Source: CAZKWY01 sp964556655 (GTDB lineage: Bacteria > Patescibacteriota > Minisyncoccia > Portnoybacterales > UBA2143). Taken from it: a DNA stretch of 7,734 nt. The notes below the pieces were generated by a model. It did not search any database. It was not told the DNA's origin and was given only the letters and a program-made list of their open reading frames with translations. A program made the translations under genes and the position numbers. Positions within the stretch are counted from its first letter, which is position 1; each line of letters starts with the position of its first letter. The stretch spans positions 1 to 7,734 of the forward strand of contig CAZKWY010000022.1 of assembly GCA_964556655.1 (NCBI GenBank), written 5' to 3'. Shown here piece after piece: positions 1 to 5,322 of this stretch.

Positions 1-1
1 T

Positions 2-487
2 ATTCTTATGCCTTCAGTATACAATATGTTGTCTGAATTTTGGGGTACCTGCCAATTTAGCATTTCTCAAGTGAATGCTAAATATGACGAGTGGAGAATT
101 CTATTTAAGAAAATAGCGCCTCTTTTGGATAATAATATTATTTTAATCGGTCATTCTTTGGGAGCGATATTTCTAGTTAAATATTTATCAGAGAATAAAT
201 TTTCCAAAAAGGTTTCAGCCACCTTATTAGTTTCGCCGCCGTATGATGATGAAGGAATGGAAGAATCATTAAGCGATTTTGTTTTATCTAAAAATTTAAA
301 CAAATTAAACAAGCAAGCTGGCAAGGTTCTTATCTATCAGAGCAAAGACGACAAAGTGGTTCCGTATTCTCATCTTGAGAAGTACAAAAAAGCGCTGCCT
401 AACGCTATTATCAGAGAATTCAAGAAAAGAGGGCATTTTAACCAGCCAAAATTTCCGGAGTTGATAAAAGATATTAAGGGACTATAA
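2..487 (+). CDS. RBBP9/YdeN-like alpha/beta serine hydrolase, 5'-truncated by window edge
   Basis: This is the C-terminal part of a small alpha/beta-hydrolase, probably a cytosolic esterase-like enzyme with unknown substrate. Numbering from the ATG at position 8, the nucleophile elbow GHSLGA puts the serine at residue 50. A DDKVVP segment supplies the acid (Asp114 or Asp115), and GHF supplies the catalytic histidine (His143), so the triad is in the usual order. The NAKYDEW segment before the nucleophile is also typical of the RBBP9/YdeN family. Family members are about 180-200 aa and begin with a beta strand plus an HGxxG oxyanion loop. That part is absent and the frame stays open to the window edge, so the ATG at 8 is probably internal. 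The loop between PS and NAKYDEW looks longer than I expect for the family. The gene ends in TAA and is followed by a terminator at 555-580, so it is separate from the glucan operon. The fold is secure; the substrate is unknown. Confidence 0.82.
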   Translation: MLMPSVYNMLSEFWGTCQFSISQVNAKYDEWRILFKKIAPLLDNNIILIGHSLGAIFLVKYLSENKFSKKVSATLLVSPPYDDEGMEESLSDFVLSKNLNKLNKQAGKVLIYQSKDDKVVPYSHLEKYKKALPNAIIREFKKRGHFNQPKFPELIKDIKGL

Positions 488-518
488 CTGGATTTTCTTC
501 GGAATCACTCATTAAATA

Positions 519-657
519 GGTTCTTACTTGCTTCACCCTGCGGAGCATTAATACAAACCGCTCAATAACGCGGTTTTTTTCGTGCCGAGGGCGGGACATT
601 TCGAGGGCGTTCGAACCTGGATTCTAGTCAATAGCTTCTGACCGCCTATCCGTCAGA
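519..657 (-). pseudogene. Decayed segment resembling a serine-recombinase 3' tail
   Basis: This non-coding stretch looks like a diverged copy of the recombinase tail at 7225-7323, in the same orientation. Plus-strand positions 519-547 and 7225-7253 agree at 21 of 29 bases and both end in CTGCGGAGCA. A terminator-type hairpin follows in both. TTCGAACCT at 610-618 matches TTCTAACCT at 7315-7323, and the distance from the CTGCGGAGCA start is 72 nt here and 71 nt there. On the minus strand the broken frames give fragments such as SRFERPRN (compare QRLEPLKN) and LRRVKQVRT (compare LRRVSDVRT). Several stops and frame changes mean it cannot encode a protein. The 10-mer match and equal spacing are seen directly; the identity as a recombinase remnant is inferred. 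A generic repeated tail or terminator module is the alternative. Confidence 0.45.
555..580 (+). terminator. Rho-independent terminator after the hydrolase gene
   Basis: AAACCGC (555-561) pairs perfectly with GCGGTTT (570-576) around an 8-nt loop, and the T run continues to 580, giving seven Ts from 574. It lies 68 nt after the hydrolase stop and upstream of the glucan-operon promoter, so it should insulate the two transcription units. Read on the minus strand, the hairpin is followed by only three Ts, so the plus direction is favoured. Confidence 0.8.
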
Positions 658-671
658 CACAAGAGCTTGAC

Positions 672-680
672 TTATCCACA
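672..680 (+). promoter_or_regulatory. Perfect DnaA-box sequence TTATCCACA
   Basis: The 9-mer TTATCCACA is identical to the consensus high-affinity DnaA box. It overlaps the last base of a TTGACT hexamer (667-672) and lies about 20 bp upstream of the extended -10 element. I saw no second good copy nearby and no dnaA, dnaN or AT-rich unwinding cluster, so an origin is unlikely. If functional, it would more likely be a regulatory DnaA site at the promoter. A single 9-mer in AT-rich DNA can also occur by chance. Confidence 0.35.
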
Positions 681-699
681 TCTTTTTAGGGTTATAAAA

Positions 700-708
700 T
701 GGTATAAT
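700..708 (+). promoter_or_regulatory. Extended -10 promoter for the glucan operon
   Basis: TGGTATAAT contains a perfect TATAAT (703-708) preceded by the TGN extension of an extended -10 promoter. No good -35 sits at 16-18 bp; the nearest TTGA-type hexamer (TTGACT, 667-672) is 30 bp upstream and better spaced for a weaker TATAAA at 693-698. Transcription would start around 715, giving a leader of roughly 60 nt before the ATG at 774. It is the only clear promoter upstream of the five-gene run. Confidence 0.65.
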
Positions 709-713
709 AAAAA

Positions 714-749
714 TATAAAAAGGCATAGAAAACAATATATCTTTTTATA
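714..749 (+). promoter_or_regulatory. Perfect 9-bp dyad in the operon leader
   Basis: TATAAAAAG (714-722) and CTTTTTATA (741-749) are exact reverse complements separated by 18 nt. The dyad starts 5 nt after the TATAAT box, so it overlaps the expected transcription start and leader. It could be an operator for a dimeric repressor or an RNA stem in the 5' leader. The arms are almost all A/T, so chance is a real alternative. Confidence 0.4.
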
Positions 750-773
750 AGTTATGTGGTAAATTTGTTGCAT

Positions 774-1982
774 ATGGAGATTTTAATGTTTGGCTGGGAA
801 TTCCCGCCGTATAATTCTGGAGGATTGGGAGTGGCTTGTGAGGCCTTGGTTAAAGAATTAGCTAATCAAAAAGCGAAGATTATTTTTGTTTTGCCCAAAA
901 AGATGAACTGTAAAGCTAATTTTTGCAAAATAGTTTTTGCTGATTCTTCTTTAAAAATTAAAGCGATTGATTCTCCGTTAACTCCTTATTTAACTTCAAC
1001 CGCTTATGGTAATTTAGTTAAAAAATCAGACGGTTCAATGATTTATAATCCGGGCTTATTTGGCGAAGTTGTTAGATATGCCCAAAAGGTTAAAAAAATT
1101 GCTTTGGCAGAGAATTACGATTTAATTCATGCCCATGATTGGCTAAGTTTCCCGGCTGGTTTAGCAGCAAAGAAAGCTTCTAAAAAACCATTGGTTATCC
1201 ATGTCCATTCTACTGAATTTGATCGAACCGGAGGGGATTATCTCGATGGGCGTATTTACCAAATAGAAAAACAGGGTTTTGAGGGAGCCGATAGGGTGGT
1301 TACGGTTAGTGATTTTACCAAGCAAAAAATTGTTAAACATTATGGAATTAATCAGGACAAAATAAGGGTGGTTCATAATGGGATAGATTGCCGAGAGGCG
1401 CCCGTTTTGGGCTACCAGCCGTTTCCGCTTAAAGGCCGGAACCGGAAAGTGGTTCTTTTTATCGGCCGTTTGACTATCCAAAAGGGCCCCGATTATTTTT
1501 TAAAAGTCGCTAAAAAAGTTTTAGATTACCGTTCAGACGTTTTTTTTATTATGGCTGGCTCGGGCGATATGCAGAACCAATTAATTGAAGAGGCAGTCTC
1601 ATTGGGAATTATTGATAATTTTTTATTCACCGGCTTTATCAGGGGAGAAGAATGGAACAAGGCTTATCAAATAGCCGATCTCTTTGTCATGCCTTCGGTC
1701 TCTGAGCCTTTTGGGCTGACTCCTTTAGAATCATTGGCTCGGGGGACGCCAGTTTTAATTTCTAACCAGTCAGGAGTTTCAGAAACTTTATCCCATGTCC
1801 TTAAGGTTGATTTTTGGGATATTGACGAGATGGCCAATAAGATTATTTCTGTGTTAGACTATCGTGAACTAGCTGATTCTCTAAAAGAGAACGGTCGGCA
1901 AGAAATTAAGAAAATCAATTGGCAGCAGTCAGCCCAGAAATGTTTAGAGGTCTACAAGGAAGTTTTAGCTAATTTTGCTTAA
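774..1982 (+). CDS. GT4/GlgA-like alpha-glucan (glycogen) synthase, GT-B fold
   Basis: A cytosolic retaining glucosyltransferase with two Rossmann-like domains, likely adding alpha-1,4-glucose from a nucleotide sugar to a growing glucan. From the ATG at 774 it is 402 aa. The N-terminal domain opens with MEILMFGWEFPP and the glycine loop SGGLG, which corresponds to the KxGGL donor loop of glycogen and starch synthases. HAHDW (119-123) and HVHS (143-146) follow. The C-terminal GT4 domain (about 195-400) has GRLTIQK with the donor-phosphate Arg232/Lys237 pair, and SEPFGLTPLE with the E-x7-E pair Glu311/Glu319. A GTG at 756 would add six residues, but the family start matches ATG774. No Shine-Dalgarno is visible. 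It is first in the operon, 4 nt before the GH57 gene. GT4 enzymes are diverse, so sucrose- or trehalose-type specificity cannot be excluded, but the glycogen neighbours favour glucan synthesis. Confidence 0.85.
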   Translation: MEILMFGWEFPPYNSGGLGVACEALVKELANQKAKIIFVLPKKMNCKANFCKIVFADSSLKIKAIDSPLTPYLTSTAYGNLVKKSDGSMIYNPGLFGEVVRYAQKVKKIALAENYDLIHAHDWLSFPAGLAAKKASKKPLVIHVHSTEFDRTGGDYLDGRIYQIEKQGFEGADRVVTVSDFTKQKIVKHYGINQDKIRVVHNGIDCREAPVLGYQPFPLKGRNRKVVLFIGRLTIQKGPDYFLKVAKKVLDYRSDVFFIMAGSGDMQNQLIEEAVSLGIIDNFLFTGFIRGEEWNKAYQIADLFVMPSVSEPFGLTPLESLARGTPVLISNQSGVSETLSHVLKVDFWDIDEMANKIISVLDYRELADSLKENGRQEIKKINWQQSAQKCLEVYKEVLANFA

Positions 1983-1986
1983 TTAT

Positions 1987-3204
1987 ATGGCTTCAGTTTG
2001 TTTATATTTTCATGCCCATCAGCCGATTAGAATCAGGAAATTCTCTGTTTTTGAAATTGGCCAAAATCAGCCGTATTTTGATGATGAAAAAAACCAAGCT
2101 TATTTAGAAAGAGTTGTTCGGAAATGCTATTTACCTACTAATCAGATTTTATTAGACTTAATTAAAAAGACTGGTGGCCGGTTTAAAGTAAGCTTTAGTA
2201 TTTCAGGCATTCTTTTGGAGCAGTTGGAAAAAAATTTTCCAGAGGCATTGAGGGGTTTTCAAAGTTTGGTTAGCTCTGGCCGGGTAGAATTATTAGCTGA
2301 AAGTTATCATCATTCTTTAGCTTATTTGTATTCAAAAGATGAATTTAAAAAGCAGGTTAAGCTTCAAAGGGATAAGCTAGAAAAGTTATTCGGCTATCAT
2401 CCGCAGGTTTTTAGAAATACTGAACTGATGTTTGATAATAATATTGCCAGTTTTGCCCAAAAAATGAAGTATAAAGGAGTTTTGGCTGAAGGGGTTGACC
2501 ATTTATTGGGTTGGCGCTCTCCTAATTTTTTATACAGGGTTAAAAGCGCCAAGAAAACAGGAATCTTGTTGAGAAACTATCGTTTAAGCGATGATATTTC
2601 TTTTCGTTTTTCAACCAGAGACTGGGCAGAATGGCCCTTAACAACTGATAAATTTGCCCATTGGATTAATCAAGTCAACGGCAATGGAGAGGTGGTAAAT
2701 TTATTTATGGATTATGAAACTTTTGGCGAACACCAATGGGCAGAAACAGGTATTTTTGATTTTTTAAAAGTTTTTCCTCATCGGATCTTAGAGCATCCGG
2801 ATAATGATTTTAAAACCCCTTCAGAGGTTATTGCCCATTATGCGTCGCGGGATGAATTAGATTTTGCCCATCTAACCACTTGGGCAGACACAGAAAGAGA
2901 TTTGAGCGCTTGGACTGGCAATCAGATGCAGCAAAAAGCGCTGTCATCTTTATATAGCTTAGAAAAGGATGTTTTGGCGAGCAGGGACAGGAAAATAATT
3001 GAAGATTGGCGCCGGTTACAGGTTTCAGACCATTTTTATTATATGTGCACTAAATGGTTTGCTGACGGCGATGTCCATAAATATTTTAATCCGCACGAGA
3101 GTCCTTATGAGTGTTTTATTTCTTTTATGAATATCCTTAACGATTTAAAGTTAAGATTAAAGAAAAGGTCGAGCAAAATTAAAAGAGAAAAAGATGATAT
3201 CTAA
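1987..3204 (+). CDS. Glycoside hydrolase family 57 alpha-amylase-like enzyme
   Basis: A retaining alpha-glucan-active enzyme with the GH57 (beta/alpha)7 barrel, expected to hydrolyse or transfer alpha-1,4-glucan chains in the cytosol. It is 405 aa with no signal peptide. All five GH57 regions are visible in order: HAHQP (9-13); ESYHHS (105-110); FRNTELMF with the predicted nucleophile Glu146; LFMDYETFGEH with the predicted acid/base Asp242; and TTWAD (297-301). The length and motifs resemble archaeal alpha-amylase-type GH57 proteins more than the longer GH57 branching enzymes, so amylase or 4-alpha-glucanotransferase activity is the best guess. No GlgB is present in the window, so a branching role stays possible. 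ATG1987 was preferred over an in-frame TTG at 1975, which would overlap the preceding gene. The 3' end overlaps the next gene by 11 nt if that gene starts at 3194. Confidence 0.9.
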   Translation: MASVCLYFHAHQPIRIRKFSVFEIGQNQPYFDDEKNQAYLERVVRKCYLPTNQILLDLIKKTGGRFKVSFSISGILLEQLEKNFPEALRGFQSLVSSGRVELLAESYHHSLAYLYSKDEFKKQVKLQRDKLEKLFGYHPQVFRNTELMFDNNIASFAQKMKYKGVLAEGVDHLLGWRSPNFLYRVKSAKKTGILLRNYRLSDDISFRFSTRDWAEWPLTTDKFAHWINQVNGNGEVVNLFMDYETFGEHQWAETGIFDFLKVFPHRILEHPDNDFKTPSEVIAHYASRDELDFAHLTTWADTERDLSAWTGNQMQQKALSSLYSLEKDVLASRDRKIIEDWRRLQVSDHFYYMCTKWFADGDVHKYFNPHESPYECFISFMNILNDLKLRLKKRSSKIKREKDDI

Positions 3205-3520
3205 ACTATATATTTTTTTTAAAAAGATTATTAAATCTATGGCAAAAACAGAGGAAGCAAAGGCTCCCCTTATTTCCCAGGAAGAGTATTTTTGGACCTG
3301 TGACGGGAGAGTCTTGGGGAGTTTAGAGGAGTTGGCGACTGCCTTGAAGGAAATGGATGACGGAGCTTTTAAGCATCATGTCAATAAAGAGAAAAATGAT
3401 TTTGTTAAATGGGTTAAAGAAGTTTTAAAAGACAACAAATTAGTCCAGGAAATGAAACGATCAAAGACCCGTCTAACTATGCTTAAAAAAGTGGAAGCAA
3501 GAATCAAGGAATTAAAATAA
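3194..3520 (+). CDS. Small conserved protein of unknown function (DUF5752-like?) in the glucan operon
   Basis: A small soluble protein of 108 aa from ATG3194, or 93 aa from ATG3239. I cannot assign a function. The core runs from about residue 32 to 83: a beta-like YFWTCDGRVLGSL segment, a helix (EELATALKEM), the motif FKHHVNKEKNDF, and WVKEVLKDNKL. The C-terminus is a basic amphipathic helix ending in KVEARIKELK. The pattern loosely recalls DUF5752, a family I know from archaeal and bacterial sugar-metabolism neighbourhoods; that link is from memory and unchecked. There is no membrane segment or signal peptide. The first 15 residues of the long form are hydrophobic/basic and poorly family-like, so ATG3239 may be the true start, although ATG3194 overlaps the GH57 stop by 11 nt and has a purine-rich GAGAAAAAG upstream. 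Its place between GH57 and GT3 suggests an accessory or regulatory role in glucan metabolism. Confidence 0.75.
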   Translation: MISKLYIFFKKIIKSMAKTEEAKAPLISQEEYFWTCDGRVLGSLEELATALKEMDDGAFKHHVNKEKNDFVKWVKEVLKDNKLVQEMKRSKTRLTMLKKVEARIKELK

Positions 3521-3528
3521 GAAAAAAT

Positions 3529-5322
3529 ATGGAGCAAAAAATAAAGCCCGAGGCCAGCCTTTTATTTGAGCTTTCCTGGGAAGTTTGCAATAAAGTAGGC
3601 GGGATTTATACAGTAATAACTTCTAAAGCCAGCCAAATGGTTGATTATTATCAAGATGGCTATTTTCTAGTTGGCCCTTATTTTCCCGATAAGGCTAAAG
3701 GCCAGTTTGAGGAAAAAGACCCTTCGAATGACTTTAAGGCCGTTTTTGATAAATTAGAAAAACAAGGAATAAAATGCCATTTAGGCAAGTGGTTGATACA
3801 GGGAGAGCCTCAGACTATTTTGATTGATTGTAGCGGTTTTTATAACCAAGCTGAAGAGATAAAGAAGAGGCTTTGGAAAAGTTACCAAATTGATTCTTTG
3901 GGAGCTGGAGATGATTTTAACCATCCTTTAGTTTGGAGCTGGGCAGCAGGCAAACTAATTGAAGAAACAGCTAAGCTTTTAAAAAGAAAAAAAATCGCTA
4001 GTCATTTTCACGAATGGTTAGGCGCGGCCGGGTTATTATACCTAAAAATGAATAAGGTTAAAACAGGGATTGTTTTTACTACTCATGCCACCGTTTTGGG
4101 GCGGGCAATGGCTAACCAGAATCTGCCTCTTTACTCATTGCTGGAAAAGGTAGTTCCTGACGAGGAAGCTCGCCGGCACAACGCGGCGGCTAAGCATCTT
4201 TTAGAAAAGAACGCAGCCCAACAGAGCCATGTCTTTACTACGGTTAGCGAGATTACTGCCATTGAAGCCAAGAGCTTTTTGGGACGAGAGCCAGATTTGT
4301 TGACTTTTAATGGTTTGGATATGGAAAATTATCCTACTTTCGAAGAAAATCTAATCAAACATCGAATTCAAAAAAGCCGAATCAGAGAGTTTGTTTCATA
4401 TTATTTTTTACCTTATTATCCCCTTGATTTTAAAAACACTCTTTTTTATTTTATCAGTGGTCGTTATGAATTCCATAACAAGGGAATAGATATTTTTATT
4501 AAAGGCTTAGGAAAACTTAATCAGCAGATGAAAAAAGATCAAAGCTCTAAGAATATAGTCGCTTTTATTTGGGTGCCGGCTAATTCAGGAGAAATAAATC
4601 CAAAAGTCTTAAGGGCAAGAGAAATTTATCAGGACATTAAAGACTACTTTGAAGAGGTTTCAGAAGAAGTTGAAAGGAAAGTTCTTTATTCTTTGGCTGC
4701 TGAAAAGAATATTTCTGAAGAAAAATTATTCAGTCGTTCATTTTTAAGAGAAATCAAGAAAAAGGTAATGAAGCTTAAACAAGAAGGACTGCCTCCGATA
4801 AGCAGTCATTATTTAGTTGATGATAACGATGAAGTGATTAAGGCAATTAAAGAGGCCGGTCTGGAAAATCGCCAAGAGGATAAGGTTAAGGTTATTTTTT
4901 ATCCTATTTATCTCAAGGGGGATGACGGCCTTTTGAATTTGAATTACCATGAAAGTATTCAGGGAACGCATTTAGGTGTTTTCCCTTCATTTTATGAGCC
5001 ATGGGGATATACTCCTTTGGAAACAGCCGGTTTAGGGGTCTCGGCAGCGACCACTGATTTAGCTGGTTTTGGCCGTTTTCTAAAGGATAAATTTGAAAAC
5101 AAAGAACAGCCGGGAATATTTGTTTTAGAAAGGCATAGCCGGCAGGATATTGAGAAAATAGCTGATGATTTAGCCAAGATTTTTTATAAGTTTCTTGATT
5201 TTTCAGTCCGCCAAAGGGTGGATAGCAAAATAAAAGCTTATCGTTTAGCCGGCCAAGCGGATTGGAAGATTTTAGTTAAAAAATATCTTGAAGCGCAAAA
5301 CAAGGCGCTTCAAAAGATTTAA
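3529..5322 (+). CDS. GT3 (GYS-type) glycogen synthase
   Basis: This is a 597-aa member of the eukaryotic-type glycogen synthase family (GT3), which transfers glucose, normally from UDP-glucose, to the non-reducing ends of glycogen. The N-terminal domain has WEVCNKVGGIYTV (KVGG at 22-25, the donor-loop glycine motif), HFHEWLGA (His159, His161, Glu162) and TTHAT (184-188). The C-terminal domain begins near SGRYEFHNKG (310-319). Residues about 380-450 form the helical insertion typical of GYS, and LPPISSH and KVKVIFYP follow. YEPWGYTPLE gives the E-x7-E pair Glu490/Glu498, with Glu490 in the catalytic position. The length is somewhat below the 640-740 aa of fungal and animal GYS, which carry extra phosphorylated ends. 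The C-terminal helix holding the Glc6P-sensing arginine cluster in eukaryotes has only scattered basic residues here (Arg561, Arg563, Lys567, Lys569, Arg572). It starts 8 nt after the small gene, and its TAA shares one base with the next ATG. Confidence 0.93.
   Translation: MEQKIKPEASLLFELSWEVCNKVGGIYTVITSKASQMVDYYQDGYFLVGPYFPDKAKGQFEEKDPSNDFKAVFDKLEKQGIKCHLGKWLIQGEPQTILIDCSGFYNQAEEIKKRLWKSYQIDSLGAGDDFNHPLVWSWAAGKLIEETAKLLKRKKIASHFHEWLGAAGLLYLKMNKVKTGIVFTTHATVLGRAMANQNLPLYSLLEKVVPDEEARRHNAAAKHLLEKNAAQQSHVFTTVSEITAIEAKSFLGREPDLLTFNGLDMENYPTFEENLIKHRIQKSRIREFVSYYFLPYYPLDFKNTLFYFISGRYEFHNKGIDIFIKGLGKLNQQMKKDQSSKNIVAFIWVPANSGEINPKVLRAREIYQDIKDYFEEVSEEVERKVLYSLAAEKNISEEKLFSRSFLREIKKKVMKLKQEGLPPISSHYLVDDNDEVIKAIKEAGLENRQEDKVKVIFYPIYLKGDDGLLNLNYHESIQGTHLGVFPSFYEPWGYTPLETAGLGVSAATTDLAGFGRFLKDKFENKEQPGIFVLERHSRQDIEKIADDLAKIFYKFLDFSVRQRVDSKIKAYRLAGQADWKILVKKYLEAQNKALQKI
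5288..5313 (+). promoter_or_regulatory. Perfect 9-bp hairpin just upstream of the debranching-enzyme start
   Basis: TTGAAGCGC (5288-5296) pairs perfectly with GCGCTTCAA (5305-5313) around an 8-nt loop. The stem ends 8 nt before ATG5322, where a ribosome-binding site would normally sit, and no Shine-Dalgarno is present. It lies within the last codons of the GT3 gene, and no T run follows, so it is not a standard terminator. It could act in translational coupling, RNA processing or transcript stability. Coincidence of codons for a lysine/alanine/glutamine-rich helix is the alternative. Confidence 0.45.

Noticed and set aside
580..620. Minus-strand sequence resembling a tRNA-Leu 3' end (GTCCCGCCCTCGGCAC, with GGTTCGAAC nearby)
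   Set aside because: No matching T-stem, anticodon arm or 5' acceptor half can be built, and the last bases are CGA rather than CCA. The resemblance is better explained by the recombinase-tail-like module.
637..657. Inverted repeat TCTGAC/GTCAGA with a 9-nt loop
   Set aside because: Only six base pairs with no T run and no link to a start codon; not distinguishable from chance.
488..773. Replication origin suggested by the DnaA box and AT-rich DNA
   Set aside because: Only one good box, no box cluster and no dnaA/dnaN neighbours.
1161..1481. Minus-strand open frame of 106 codons inside the GT4 synthase gene
   Set aside because: It is a shadow of a strongly supported coding region on the other strand, with no family motifs.
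4992..5177. Minus-strand open frame inside the GT3 gene
   Set aside because: It lies opposite the catalytic YEPWGYTP region, whose plus-strand coding is certain.
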